Positions 55,514-64,000 of a stretch of 64,000 nt of DNA are shown one piece after another. The position numbers were made by a program, and so were the translations under genes. The DNA lies in the NCBI RefSeq assembly GCF_900099735.1, contig NZ_FNDT01000007.1, positions 1 to 64,000 on the forward strand, written 5' to 3'. Below the pieces are notes generated by a model. That model saw only the letters and a program-made list of their open reading frames with translations. It had not been told where the DNA came from and ran no database searches. This DNA comes from Arthrobacter subterraneus. GTDB taxonomy: Bacteria > Actinomycetota > Actinomycetes > Actinomycetales > Micrococcaceae. Each line of letters opens with the position of its first letter. Position 1 is the stretch's first letter.

Positions 55514-56920
55514 ATGGGTGCCCTTCATGAGCTGACCGCGCTCGAACAGCGGGACCTGCTACGGCGCGGGGAGTTGAGCGCCCGGGAATTGACCGCGCAT
55601 TACCTGGAGCGGATCGACAGCCGGAATCCGGCGTTGGGCGCCTTTCTCACGGTGACCGCGGATACCGCACTGGAGGAGGCGGACGCCGCAGACCGCAGGC
55701 AGGCGAAGGGAGTTGACCTGCCTGCGCTCCATGGCCTGCCGCTCGCGCACAAGGACCTGACCGACGTCGTCGGCGTGGTGACCACCCACGGCAGCGCCGC
55801 ACTGCAGCACACCGTGGCGGCTGCGGACTCTCCCCTGGTGGCCGTTCTGAGACGGGCCGGAGCAATCAGTCTTGGAAAGACTCAGGTTCCGGAGTTCGGT
55901 TTGAGCTGCTACAGCGAAAACCTGATTGCCCCGCCGTCGCGCAATCCACTGAACGTCTCACTGAGCCCGGGGGGATCCTCGGGCGGCAGTGCGTCTGCGG
56001 TTGCGGCGGGGCTGGTTCCGTTCGCGCCGGGCACCGACGGAGGCGGGTCGGTCCGGATCCCGGCTGCCGCCACCGGTCTCATCGGCCTCAAGCCAAACCG
56101 GGGACGGGTTCCCTCCGGGTCCGGGCAGACCGATCTCGGCCAGTTTGTGGTTGCTGGACCCCTTGCCCGGACCACGGCGGATGCCGCCCTTTTGCTGGAC
56201 GCCATGGTGGATGAACCGAATTTCCATGCGACCAGCGCTGCTGACCACGGTCCTTTCCTTGAGGCGGCGCTCCGGGCAACCGGGCGGTTCCGCGTCGGAG
56301 TGAGCACTGCGTCACCCTTCGCGGCGGCGTTCCCCATCGGGCTCGACCACGACGCAAGCGCAGCCTTCGATGCCGGCCTCCGTGCCCTGGGCGACGTGGG
56401 GCACGATCTTGTGGGCGCAGACCTCCGCTACGATCCGCGCTACCACGAGGCGTTCCAGACGGTCTGGACCGCGGGGCTGGCCACCGCGCGCATTCCCTCG
56501 TCCCGGGAAGCCGGCCTCACTCCGCTGGCGCGGACCCTTCGGCGTCGCGCCCAGGGCAGGTCGGCAATGGACCTGGCAACCGCCGTAGACATTCTGCGGC
56601 AGTTTGAACAGGACACGATCGAGCAGTACTCCGCCTTCGATCTCATCGCCACCCCCGCCCTCGGAATGACGCCCCGCCCCATCGGCTGGTACACGGACGC
56701 TGACGCGGACACCGACTATCGGCGCCAGTGCCAATACTCGCCGTACACCTCGATGGTCAACGTATGCGGCCTCCCCGCCATCTCCGTGCCGGTGTACTCC
56801 ACCGCCGACGGACTCTCCATGAGCATCCAGCTCATCGGCAGGCCGAGCGCAGAGGCGAATCTCCTGACGGTCTCAGCGCAGCTTGAGGATCAACTGCGGC
56901 TTCCCCGGCGCATTCGCTAG
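55514..56920 (+). CDS. Amidase of the amidase-signature family
   Basis: Ser-cisSer-Lys hydrolase (468 aa). Lys80 is in PLAHKDLTD, cis-Ser155 in PGGSSGGSA and nucleophile Ser179 in GTDGGGSVRIPAA, with the family's standard spacing. It is not clearly GatA: no gatB or gatC is adjacent, so a free-standing amidase is more likely. Substrate unknown. It begins GTGAGAAAGGCAGCA-ATG, and its stop overlaps the next, convergent gene. Confidence 0.92.
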   Translation: MGALHELTALEQRDLLRRGELSARELTAHYLERIDSRNPALGAFLTVTADTALEEADAADRRQAKGVDLPALHGLPLAHKDLTDVVGVVTTHGSAALQHTVAAADSPLVAVLRRAGAISLGKTQVPEFGLSCYSENLIAPPSRNPLNVSLSPGGSSGGSASAVAAGLVPFAPGTDGGGSVRIPAAATGLIGLKPNRGRVPSGSGQTDLGQFVVAGPLARTTADAALLLDAMVDEPNFHATSAADHGPFLEAALRATGRFRVGVSTASPFAAAFPIGLDHDASAAFDAGLRALGDVGHDLVGADLRYDPRYHEAFQTVWTAGLATARIPSSREAGLTPLARTLRRRAQGRSAMDLATAVDILRQFEQDTIEQYSAFDLIATPALGMTPRPIGWYTDADADTDYRRQCQYSPYTSMVNVCGLPAISVPVYSTADGLSMSIQLIGRPSAEANLLTVSAQLEDQLRLPRRIR

Positions 56921-57072
56921 TCCGGCTCGTTCCCACCTGTCTCGTTTTCGGGGGCGGGACCGCCGTAGCCGTCTCCCTTGATGGCGTCGGCGCTCTGCTC
57001 TGCGTCGCGCTCCAGTTTGGCGTCAGCTTCCGCGCCCTCGTCGATTTCGTCGCTGGTGGGGTTCTCGCTCAT
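56917..57072 (-). CDS. Small acidic protein, 51 aa
   Basis: It begins MSENPTSDEIDEGAEADAKL and ends ENETGGNEPD, with about one third acidic residues and no hydrophobic segment. It resembles other short, disordered acidic proteins of Arthrobacter, including the GEYT protein here in composition. AAAGG lies upstream of the ATG at 57072. Function unknown. It overlaps the amidase stop by four bases. Confidence 0.65.
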   Translation of the reverse strand: MSENPTSDEIDEGAEADAKLERDAEQSADAIKGDGYGGPAPENETGGNEPD

Positions 57073-57152
57073 GACACAACCTTTCGTTGACGGGTTCGAA
57101 CAAACGTACCGGTGCTCGAAGACCAGTGGAAGAGGTGGCCTGCACCACCCAT

Positions 57153-57215
57153 CATCGAGTGGGCACTTATGACGCAAATCCAGCGTCCAATACTGTTATT
57201 TGTGCCCGCTCGATG
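57153..57215. repeat. Palindromic element, copy 1 (downstream of the DUF559 gene)
   Basis: CATCGAGTGGGCAC (57153-57166) pairs with GTGCCCGCTCGATG (57202-57215) with one G-T. Inside, GACGC (57171-57175) pairs with GCGTC (57183-57187). The right arm encodes the C-terminal ASSGH of the DUF559 protein, and the stop codon TAA (57196-57198) lies within it. The left 22 bases match copy 2 at 20 positions, and the right 14 are identical. Confidence 0.85.
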
Positions 57216-58158
57216 CTTGAGACGCCCGGATTGCCGCACGGATCCGTTCGATGGACGCTCGCTCTGAACCAGGCTGGAGGTGCATTTTCGTAAACCGAAG
57301 GACTGTCCAGCCCATCACCCGCAACCGATCGTCACGGTTTATGTCGCTATGCCACTGATTCGCGTCGACCAGATGATGTTCTCCCTCATATTCGATAGCG
57401 ACGCAGAACTCCCGGTACATCAAGTCGGGCCGAGAAACGCGCCGTCCGTTGGCGTCCAGGATCCACTGGTTGACCTCCGGTTCCGGCAGACCCGAACCGA
57501 CGATCAGCAGACGCAACCGCGATTCAGGCCCGGAGTCCACTCCGCTCCTCAACAACGGCAGAGCTTCACGTGCGCGCACTACCCCCCGCGATCCGCGACG
57601 CCGGTCCACTGCTTCGGCAACCTCCGCCATCGTGCATAACGGATCGGGAAGGTTGAGGTCACACAACCGCCGGGGAGCATCAGGACGACGCAAAAGGGAG
57701 TCACCCGCCGCTACCAATTCCTCAACCGACAATGCGGGAGCCAAGTCAGTCCACGTCCATGCCGGGGAAGTGACCGTGGCGCCGTAGACCTCGACGACGT
57801 CACGCGCGGTGAGTTGGGTCCTATGCCCGACAACGGCTGGGCGTCTGGCTCGAGTGTCTCCCCTCCAGCGACTCAAGTGCAGCCGGTCATCCTTCTCAAC
57901 CCGCCAGGGCAGGACGATCCCCCATAGCCGAGCCGCGGTCGTATGGCTCGCGGCGTCAGGACAGCCGAGTCTGGTCAGTGGCGCAACCCGGTCCAGCAAC
58001 GTGGCTCCTGAGGCCCTCACCAGACGGACACCCCGACTCGGGGTGGTCAGGTCGGAGCGGCGAAGGCGGTTGTAGGACGATCCGCCCGCGAGAGCCTCCT
58101 CGACCGTGAACGAGAACCGACTGGGAAGAGGTACGGATGAGGATTCCACCTGTTTCAT
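57196..58158 (-). CDS. DUF559 (Vsr-like endonuclease fold) protein, 320 aa
   Basis: The N-terminal part (RFSFTVEEALAGGSSYNRLRRSDLTTPSRGVRLVR) resembles the helix-turn-helix of AbiEi-like proteins. The C-terminal DUF559 domain has the PD-(D/E)xK-like pattern RPDLMY (Asp235) and CVAIEYEGEHHL (Glu246, Glu248), then DANQWHSDINRDDRLRVMGWTVLRF. The protein is common and often multicopy in actinobacteria, with no established role. I chose the ATG at 58158, where no clear ribosome site is visible; 58161 is equally possible. Two copies of one palindromic element bracket the gene. Confidence 0.8.
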   Translation of the reverse strand: MKQVESSSVPLPSRFSFTVEEALAGGSSYNRLRRSDLTTPSRGVRLVRASGATLLDRVAPLTRLGCPDAASHTTAARLWGIVLPWRVEKDDRLHLSRWRGDTRARRPAVVGHRTQLTARDVVEVYGATVTSPAWTWTDLAPALSVEELVAAGDSLLRRPDAPRRLCDLNLPDPLCTMAEVAEAVDRRRGSRGVVRAREALPLLRSGVDSGPESRLRLLIVGSGLPEPEVNQWILDANGRRVSRPDLMYREFCVAIEYEGEHHLVDANQWHSDINRDDRLRVMGWTVLRFTKMHLQPGSERASIERIRAAIRASQASSGHK

Positions 58159-58225
58159 CATGCCGTCGAAACGCCGGCAACTTCTTTTATCCACAAGGTG
58201 GACTTGATTGGTCCCGCCAACCTCG

Positions 58226-58285
58226 ATCGAGCGGGCGCTTATGACGCCTTTGGTGAAGCGCGCGCGTCATATGTGCCCGCTCGAT
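58226..58285. repeat. Palindromic element, copy 2 (upstream of the DUF559 gene)
   Basis: ATCGAGCGGGCGCTTATGACGC (58226-58247) pairs with 58264-58285 at 20 of 22 positions, with a 16-base loop. It has the same orientation as copy 1, so the gene lies between direct repeats of a palindrome. It is 68 bases upstream of the DUF559 start and 94 before the lacI start. Confidence 0.88.
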
Positions 58286-58378
58286 GCACGAAGCCTGCGG
58301 GAAAGCGGGACGGAAACGGGAAGGGTCGCACTGACACGTATTAGGTAGACTGGCCGGAGAGTCGACGGAGGGAGATCC

Positions 58379-59398
58379 ATGACAGCCCGCAAGGCAACCG
58401 CACTCGATGTTGCGAAGGTCGCCGGCGTCTCCCGCAGTGCGGTGTCCATGGTCCTCAACGGCAATATCAAGGGCAACGTTTCCAGGGAGGCCCAGGAACG
58501 GATCCGCGCGGCCGCCAGGGAGCTCAACTACCTCCCCAACCCGGTGGCCGTGAGCCTGCGCAATCAGCGGACTGCAACGCTGGGTATCGTCACGGATGAA
58601 ATCGTGACAAGCCCCTTCGCGGGACGGCTTGTCAGTGGTGCCACCAACGCGGCGCTTGCCCGCGGGTACATGATCCTGGTGGTTGACACCGAGCACATCC
58701 CGGGACGTGATGAACCGGCGATCGACGCACTCCAACACCGCCGGGTGGACGGGTTGATCTACGCCACGGGCAGCCTCAAGCCCTACAGCCCTACCGACCC
58801 CTTCCGGGCGCAGCCGGCAGCGCTGGCGAACTGCTTCGACCCGCAGGACAGGCTCGCCGCCGTCGTACCGGACGAGGTCACCGGGAGCCGCCGCGCCACC
58901 GAACTGCTCTTGCAACTCGGCCACCGGCAGATCGCTCTTCTCGGCGGCGACGATGAACATGCCGCGCTGCTCCGCGAGCAGGGCTACCGGGCGGCGATGG
59001 AGAACGCTGGCCTGTCCTCACGCGACCAGCAGGTGGTCGTGACCGGATGGGACATCGACCAGGGCTACCAGGCAGCTGAATCTGTCCTGCAGGAGCCGGA
59101 CCGTCCCACCGCGGTCCTGGCCGCGAATGACCGCGTGGCCACCGGCATCCTGCTGTACGCGGCATCCGCGGGGATCCGGGTGCCGGAACAGCTTTCGGTG
59201 GTCGGCTATGACGATCAACAGAACGTCGCCGCGAACCTTGTGCCGGCGCTGACCACGGTCGCACTCCCCCACGCGGAGATCGGGGCCATCGCCGTCAACC
59301 GGGTCCTCGACGAACTTGAGGGCGGCGAGCGCCGGACCGAACGCGTGCTGGTGCCCTGCCCCCTCATCACCCGGCAGTCCACGGCGCCGGCGGCGTGA
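58379..59398 (+). CDS. LacI-family transcriptional regulator
   Basis: 339 aa. The N-terminal DNA-binding domain is TALDVAKVAGVSRSAVSMVLNG, with hinge region NYLPNPVAVSLRNQRTATLGI. The C-terminal periplasmic-binding-like domain is complete (HRRVDGLIYATG, LLLQLGHRQIALLGG, TAVLAANDRVATGILL, VVGYDDQQNVAANLVPALTTV). GGAGGGAGATCC precedes the ATG, and TAGACT is a likely -10 box. It converges with the GH32 gene and probably represses that locus in response to sucrose or fructose derivatives; the operator should lie upstream of the binding-protein gene, outside the window. Confidence 0.93.
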   Translation: MTARKATALDVAKVAGVSRSAVSMVLNGNIKGNVSREAQERIRAAARELNYLPNPVAVSLRNQRTATLGIVTDEIVTSPFAGRLVSGATNAALARGYMILVVDTEHIPGRDEPAIDALQHRRVDGLIYATGSLKPYSPTDPFRAQPAALANCFDPQDRLAAVVPDEVTGSRRATELLLQLGHRQIALLGGDDEHAALLREQGYRAAMENAGLSSRDQQVVVTGWDIDQGYQAAESVLQEPDRPTAVLAANDRVATGILLYAASAGIRVPEQLSVVGYDDQQNVAANLVPALTTVALPHAEIGAIAVNRVLDELEGGERRTERVLVPCPLITRQSTAPAA

Positions 59399-59452
59399 GC
59401 AGCCGGGAACCGGCTTCAAGGCGCGGGCGGGGCTCAGCCGGCGCCGGGAACC

Positions 59453-60739
59453 TTACGGCAAGCCGAGTTCCCAGGCTTCGACGGCGGCGTCGCCGGTAAC
59501 CCGCAGCTCCCAGGTCTCGTCCGGTCCGGGATACGCGCGCAGCGTCACCGCCGTGGATCCCTCGCGGTAGACCTCGACGATCGACGCATCCACCAGCACT
59601 CGCACACCGCGCGATGACTGCGCCGCATACACCTCGCGGGATCCCGACGGCGACACCAGCGCAAGCACCACCCTCACCTCACCGCGCGGCGTGACCACCG
59701 CTTCAGCGGCGGCCGGCAGTGCAGTGACGTCACCGAAATCCAGGGCACGACGGCGGTAACCCACCAGTTCCCGCGCAGGCTTTACCACCAGCCCGTCATT
59801 CACGACGCCGAGCTCGCGGGGGAAGGTCAGCGTGCCGGCCCAGCCGGCGGCATCGGACTCCTCCTCCGTCCGCGACTCCCAGGACCAGCCCCACAGCATC
59901 ACCCGGTCATCGAGCTGGACGGCTTGCGGTGCGTAGAAATCGGGGCCGCCGTCGGTCGACGCGCAGGCCTCCGGGGCGAAGACCGGGCGGCCGCCGTCGT
60001 CGTTCATTGATCCGATCAGGTGGGCCACACCGGAGAGGTGATGCGCGCTGTCCCGGTGCTTCCATAGGGACACGATCAGCACCCAGCGGCCGTCCACCTC
60101 CACCAGCTGCGGGCATTCCCAGATGTTCGCCCGGGCGCCGGCGGCCGCGGGATGGGCCGTGGTCAGCCAGATCCCGAGGTACTTCCAGGCGGAGAGGCCC
60201 GTGGCGTCGTAGAGGAGCAGCGCGCCGCGTCCGTCGTCCAGTCCCGCGCCCTGGATGGCGTAGCGGGTGCCGTGCCAGGTGAAGAGGAAGGGATCCCGGA
60301 CGGCGGTCACGGACGGATCAGCCGGCACGCCGGCGGCGACCTCGCCCTCCTGGCGCCACTGCCGCAGGTCGGCGGACCCGCGGGCAAGGGTGACCTGTGA
60401 CGCGCCGCTGTGGTCCTGCACTCCGCTGTAGACGGCGGTGGGGACGCCGCCGTCGTCGGTCATCACTCCCGACCAGCAGCCCGCCGAATCCGGCCCGCCG
60501 GGCTGGGGCCTCAGCGCGACCGGTTCCGCTTCCCAGCGGAGCAGGTCGGCAGAGCTGACGTGCCCCCAGGTGATGGCGTCATGCCGGGCGGAATCGGGGT
60601 TGTGCTGGAAGAAGACGTGCCAGCGCCCGTTCCGGAAGCAGATCCCGTTCGGGTCGTTCAGCCAGCCTTGGCTGGGGCGGGGGTGCAGGAGGGGGAAGGC
60701 GCGGTCGACGACGACGGCGGCTGTTTCTGGGGAAGTCAC
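59453..60739 (-). CDS. Glycoside hydrolase family 32 (fructan/sucrose hydrolase)
   Basis: 428 aa. It has the nucleophile motif WLNDPNG (Asp29), the RDP motif in AVRDPFLF and the acid/base EC in NIWECPQL, with the C-terminal beta-sandwich (VRVLVDASIVEVYREG). No signal peptide is seen, so it probably acts in the cytoplasm on imported sugar, as a sucrose-6-phosphate hydrolase-like or beta-fructosidase enzyme. I chose the GTG at 60739, with AAGGAAACC upstream. It is last of an ABC-transporter operon. Confidence 0.93.
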   Translation of the reverse strand: MTSPETAAVVVDRAFPLLHPRPSQGWLNDPNGICFRNGRWHVFFQHNPDSARHDAITWGHVSSADLLRWEAEPVALRPQPGGPDSAGCWSGVMTDDGGVPTAVYSGVQDHSGASQVTLARGSADLRQWRQEGEVAAGVPADPSVTAVRDPFLFTWHGTRYAIQGAGLDDGRGALLLYDATGLSAWKYLGIWLTTAHPAAAGARANIWECPQLVEVDGRWVLIVSLWKHRDSAHHLSGVAHLIGSMNDDGGRPVFAPEACASTDGGPDFYAPQAVQLDDRVMLWGWSWESRTEEESDAAGWAGTLTFPRELGVVNDGLVVKPARELVGYRRRALDFGDVTALPAAAEAVVTPRGEVRVVLALVSPSGSREVYAAQSSRGVRVLVDASIVEVYREGSTAVTLRAYPGPDETWELRVTGDAAVEAWELGLP

Positions 60740-60762
60740 GGTTTCCTTCGGAGAGGGGACGG

Positions 60763-61614
60763 CTACTTGCTTGCGCCGGCGGTGAGGCCTTCGCGGAGGG
60801 TGCGCTGGCCGAAGATGAAGACCACCAGGGCGGGGATCATGGAGAGGATGACGCCGGCCAGGACCACGGAGATGCTGCCGGTGCCGAGGTTGCCCTGAAG
60901 CGTGACCAGGCCCAGCGGGAGGGTGTAGTTCTCCTGCGAGATGGTGAGGATCAGCGGCCTGAAGAACTCGTTCCAGTGGAAGTTGAAGGCGAGGATACCC
61001 ACAATGGCCATTCCGGGCACGGCCAGCGGCGCGTAGACCGAGCGGAACGTGCGCCACGGCGACGCGCCGTCCAGCGCAGCGGCTTCCGCGAAGTCATTCG
61101 GCAGGCCCAGGAAGTACTGGCGCATCAGGAACGTGCCGAACGCGGTGGGGATTGCGGGGAGGATCAGCGCGAGGAGGGTATCGGACAGGCCCATGCCGCG
61201 GATCAGCATGAACACCGGGACGATCGTGACCTGCACCGGGACCATCATGGTGGCCAGGACCACCGAGAACAGCGCGTTCTTGCCCTTGAAGCTCAACCGG
61301 GCGAAGGCGTAGCCGGCGAGCGCCGCCGTCGCCATCTGTCCGACGGCGATCAGCAGCGTGACCAGTGCACTGTTGACCACGAGGAGCACCATGTTCACCT
61401 GTTGGAACACCTCCACGTAGGAGGTGAAGTCGGGGTTGAGCGGCAGGAACTGCGGCGGAAGGTTGAACGATTCCGAGGGTGTCCTCAGCGACGTCGACAG
61501 GGTCCACAGCACGGGACCGAGCGTCAGCGCCGCGGCCACCAGGAGGACCAGGATCCGCGCGGCCATGCCGGGGCGCAGCGTGCGGGTTGTGCGGGGTGCG
61601 GTAAGGGTGCTCAT
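60763..61614 (-). CDS. Sugar ABC transporter permease, MalG (CUT1) type
   Basis: 283 aa with six predicted membrane segments. It begins MSTLTAPRTTRTLRPGMAAR, with ILVLLVAAALTLGPVLWTLS, PALAGYAFARL-like and the EAA loop EAAALDGASPWRTFRSVYAPLAVPG. It ends FGQRTLREGLTAGASK, the MalG-type C-terminus. I chose the ATG at 61614. The longer frame is antisense-like and overlaps the next permease. The gap to the GH32 gene is 23 bases. Confidence 0.94.
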   Translation of the reverse strand: MSTLTAPRTTRTLRPGMAARILVLLVAAALTLGPVLWTLSTSLRTPSESFNLPPQFLPLNPDFTSYVEVFQQVNMVLLVVNSALVTLLIAVGQMATAALAGYAFARLSFKGKNALFSVVLATMMVPVQVTIVPVFMLIRGMGLSDTLLALILPAIPTAFGTFLMRQYFLGLPNDFAEAAALDGASPWRTFRSVYAPLAVPGMAIVGILAFNFHWNEFFRPLILTISQENYTLPLGLVTLQGNLGTGSISVVLAGVILSMIPALVVFIFGQRTLREGLTAGASK

Positions 61615-61625
61615 TCTGAAGAACC

Positions 61626-62588
61626 TCACTGGTAGAAAACGAATCGGCGGCTGAGCCGGAACTGAAGGGCGGTGATGGCCATGATCAGCATCATGAGCAC
61701 CAGCCCGATGGCGGAGGCGCGCCCGAACTCGAGCTGCTGGAACGCCGACTCGAAGATGACCATCACGGCGGTCCGGGTGCTGTCGCCCGGCCCGCCGCGG
61801 GTCAGGACGTACGGCTGGTCGAAGATCTGCAGCGCGCTGACGATCGCCATGACTGAGGCGACCAGCACGGTGGGGCTGAGCAGCGGCAGCGTGACATTGA
61901 CGAACTGCCGCCATCCGGTGGCGCCGTCCAACGCGGAGGCCTCGTGCAGTTCCCTGGGAATGGACGCCAGCCCGCCGATGAAGAGCAGGAAGGAAAACCC
62001 GAAGTTCTGCCACACATAGACCAGGACGACGACGGCGGCGGCACCTCCTGAGGTGGTCAGCCACGGCACAGCGGGAATGCCGATCAGCGAGAGCATCCAG
62101 TTCACGACGCCGAACTGTTCGTTGAACAGATACCCCATGAAGATCGAAACCGAGGCGGCGGAGAGGATCAGCGGGAAGAAGAAGGCTGACCGGAAGAACA
62201 CGCGCAGCCAGTTGGGCATGCGGCCCTGGATTGCGACGGCGAGGGCCATCGCAATGCCGAGCTGCAGGGTCACCGCCACCACCACGAAGACGATGGTGTT
62301 GAGGAAGGAAACCCGGACCGTGGGGTCGTTGACAATGTCGGCGAAATTGCTGAATCCGACAAACTCCGGTGCGGAGATGATGTCCCACCGGAAGAATGCC
62401 AGGAGGATCGAGCCGAGAATGGGCACGATCGTGAAGATCGCCATTCCGACCACCGTGGGGGCGAGGAACAGCGGTGCAATGAGTCGCTCAGCCAGGGACC
62501 GTTGCCGCCGGGCGGCGGCGGAGGAGCGGGTGGGGGGTGCCGGCGTCGTCGTGCCTGTGGTGTTTTTGAGTGTTGGAGTGCTCATCAT
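61626..62588 (-). CDS. Sugar ABC transporter permease, MalF (CUT1) type
   Basis: 320 aa with six membrane segments. The polar start is followed by LIAPLFLAPTVVGMAIFTIVP. It has an EAA loop in HEASALDGATGWRQFVNVTLP, and PYVLTRGGPGDSTRTAVM, typical of CUT1 permeases. The ATG overlaps the binding-protein stop (ATGA at 62585-62588). It pairs with the MalG-type gene. Confidence 0.94.
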   Translation of the reverse strand: MMSTPTLKNTTGTTTPAPPTRSSAAARRQRSLAERLIAPLFLAPTVVGMAIFTIVPILGSILLAFFRWDIISAPEFVGFSNFADIVNDPTVRVSFLNTIVFVVVAVTLQLGIAMALAVAIQGRMPNWLRVFFRSAFFFPLILSAASVSIFMGYLFNEQFGVVNWMLSLIGIPAVPWLTTSGGAAAVVVLVYVWQNFGFSFLLFIGGLASIPRELHEASALDGATGWRQFVNVTLPLLSPTVLVASVMAIVSALQIFDQPYVLTRGGPGDSTRTAVMVIFESAFQQLEFGRASAIGLVLMMLIMAITALQFRLSRRFVFYQ

Positions 62589-64000
62589 TTGCTCCTGAGG
62601 GCCAGTTCGAGGTCACGCTGCAGGCTCCCCATCGCTGAGCGGACCTGCGCGGAGGAGCCGCTGACGGCAACCGACACGTTCTTCATGAGGGCGGTTTCCA
62701 CGGCGGCCTGCTGCGGTGGGGCTGGGATGGGACCGGAGGTGGGGAAGCGGTCGAGGGTGTCGTAGAAGACCTTCCAGTGCTCGGGCCCGGTGGCTGCGTA
62801 GAGGGACTGGTTCACCATGGAACGCCGGGTGGGCGTGGTGTTCGGTGAAGGGATGGCAAGTTCCATGGCCGGTTTGGATGCGCAGAACTTCACCCATTCC
62901 CAGGCGGCGTCCTTGTCCCTGGCGGTGCGCATGATGGCGTAGCCGGCGGCGCCGAACTGGTGACGCTGGGTGCGCCAGCGGGGGAAGAACTGGACGTCGA
63001 AGTCGTCGGCGCCCATACCTGCCTCGTGCAACCCCTGCACCCAGTACCCGCCGGCCGGGGTTGCACCGATGCGGCTGCTCGCGAAGAGGCCCACCAGGGC
63101 GTTGCCTCCGCCACCCTCCGGACGAACCCCGAGGCCTTCGGCGACGAGTTCGCGGAGGTAGTCGAAGGTTTCAATGACGCGCGGGTCCTCGGCATTCGGC
63201 GCCTCCCAGAGGTAGCCGCCGCTGCGCTGGGCGCGTGTGGGATCCTGCCCATAGAAGCGGTCCCAGAACCAGTCCCCGCCGGCAGCCTTTTCCTCGGTGA
63301 GGAAACTGGTGTCATTCGCGTAGAGCCACGGGACCACGCCGCCGAAGAGCCGGTTGGTCCAGTAGTAGGGGGTGAAGCTGCCATCGGTGGTGGACTTCAT
63401 GGCGCGCATGGTGGCGGTGAAGTCATCGTGGTTCCAGTCATCCGCCGGGCGGTCAAGCCCCGCGCGCTCCAGCGCGCTGGTGTTCAGGTACATGTTGGCG
63501 GCGTTCCAGTCCAGGGGAAGCTGGTAGAGGCTCCCCCGGTACATGAACGCCTCGATAAGGCTCGGATGGACGTCCTGGAAGTATTCCTGGATGTCCGCGG
63601 CGTCGCGGGTCAGGTACGGATCGAGAGGTTCGGCGAGCTTTTCGGCGAAGAGCTGGGCGCCCTCGGTGGCAACGTAGACGACGTCGGGAGGGTTACCGGC
63701 CGCGACCATGGTGAGGATCTTGGAGAAGAAATCGCGCCAGTCGGCGCCCTGGATGGCCTGGATGCGGACCGGGATATCCGGATGCAGGCTCGTGAATTCC
63801 TCCACCAGGGCCTGGCGTGCTGCTGCGTCGGCTGAGGTACCGAGAATGGCCACATTGAGTGCGGTGCTGCTGCGGCCCGGGATATCAGCGCCGGTGAGCC
63901 TCGGCCAGGCGCCTACGGTCGCGCCGACAGCCCCGATGCCGAGCGTCCCCAGAAGCGTGCGGCGGGACAGGTCGCCTGTGCGGGCACTGAGCGGGTTGCG
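62585..64000 (-). CDS. Sugar-binding protein of the CUT1 transporter, 5' end outside the window
   Basis: 472 codons lie in the window, and the frame is open to base 64000. The visible N-terminus has a twin-arginine-like leader (DLSRRTLLGTLGIGAVGA), so export may be through Tat. SBP family 1 motifs follow: AARQALVEEFTSLHPDIPV, AAGNPPDVVYVAT, YQLPLDWNAANMYLNTSAL, and AGYAIMRTARDKDAAWEWVKF. An internal GTG at 63853 is not the true start. It is the receptor of the permease pair and fits fructo-oligosaccharide or sucrose uptake given the GH32 and LacI genes. Confidence 0.92.
   Translation of the reverse strand, partial: RNPLSARTGDLSRRTLLGTLGIGAVGATVGAWPRLTGADIPGRSSTALNVAILGTSADAAARQALVEEFTSLHPDIPVRIQAIQGADWRDFFSKILTMVAAGNPPDVVYVATEGAQLFAEKLAEPLDPYLTRDAADIQEYFQDVHPSLIEAFMYRGSLYQLPLDWNAANMYLNTSALERAGLDRPADDWNHDDFTATMRAMKSTTDGSFTPYYWTNRLFGGVVPWLYANDTSFLTEEKAAGGDWFWDRFYGQDPTRAQRSGGYLWEAPNAEDPRVIETFDYLRELVAEGLGVRPEGGGGNALVGLFASSRIGATPAGGYWVQGLHEAGMGADDFDVQFFPRWRTQRHQFGAAGYAIMRTARDKDAAWEWVKFCASKPAMELAIPSPNTTPTRRSMVNQSLYAATGPEHWKVFYDTLDRFPTSGPIPAPPQQAAVETALMKNVSVAVSGSSAQVRSAMGSLQRDLELALRSK

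Noticed and set aside
60740-61057. N-terminal extension of the GH32 frame
   Set aside because: This part is antisense-like Arg/Pro/His-rich sequence overlapping the permease. The GTG at 60739 has a good ribosome site.
61615-62388. N-terminal extension of the MalG-type permease
   Set aside because: It overlaps the MalF-type permease in another frame and has no membrane pattern. The ATG at 61614 begins a normal permease.

Overview
The window is high-GC actinobacterial chromosome. Gene content and order point to Micrococcaceae, most likely Arthrobacter in the broad sense: lsr2, clpC with a ClgR-type box, the ftsH-folE-folP-folB-folK-DUF3180-panC-lysS block, radA-disA, and GTGA/ATGA-coupled genes preceded by GGAG-type ribosome sites. 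The assignment rests on recognised protein families and layout, not on a database search.

Region 1-2977 is the decayed end of an integrative element inserted at the 3' end of a tRNA-Lys(TTT) gene. It holds a frameshifted M23 peptidase, a truncated DUF6112 conjugation gene and a serine recombinase that has lost its N-terminus. The last two are joined by a deletion. From 3117 on the sequence is ordinary chromosome: a conserved hypothetical, a flavin split-barrel protein and nagA, then two phosphate uptake systems facing each other. These are DUF47-pit on + and pstSCAB on -, the latter with a PHO box of 11-bp direct repeats and a hairpin between pstS and pstC. Next come two membrane proteins, radA, disA (c-di-AMP synthase), mutY, and the PTS-dependent dihydroxyacetone kinase dhaKLM.

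Region 21000-40119 is almost entirely minus strand. It runs csbD-like, argA, clpC, lsr2, then a long collinear block (read right to left) dacB, DUF2342 metalloprotease, tilS, hpt, ftsH, folE, folP, folB, folK, DUF3180, two PH-domain proteins, DUF2520, panC, lysS and a 59-residue membrane protein. The block combines tRNA charging and modification, purine salvage, folate and pantothenate synthesis, and membrane proteolysis. Most joints overlap or are separated by a few bases, so long co-transcripts are likely.

Region 40300-57100 has ppa, an RDD membrane protein, an orphan WXG100-type (type VII secretion-like) gene translationally coupled to an unknown partner, a SatD-like gene, a peptide ABC transporter with possible GntR-type operators, a HAD phosphatase, serS, a lipid-kinase family protein, an acidic GEYT-repeat protein, topoisomerase IB, pheA, a rhodanese and an amidase.

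Region 57150-64000 opens with a DUF559 (Vsr-like) nuclease gene bracketed by two copies of one palindromic element. The downstream copy contains the gene's stop codon. This is the most unusual structure in the window. It ends with a fructan/sucrose locus: a LacI regulator, a GH32 hydrolase and a CUT1 sugar ABC transporter whose binding-protein gene runs off the right edge. No CRISPR array, rRNA or complete transposon was seen, and no gene-free stretch exceeds 300 bases.
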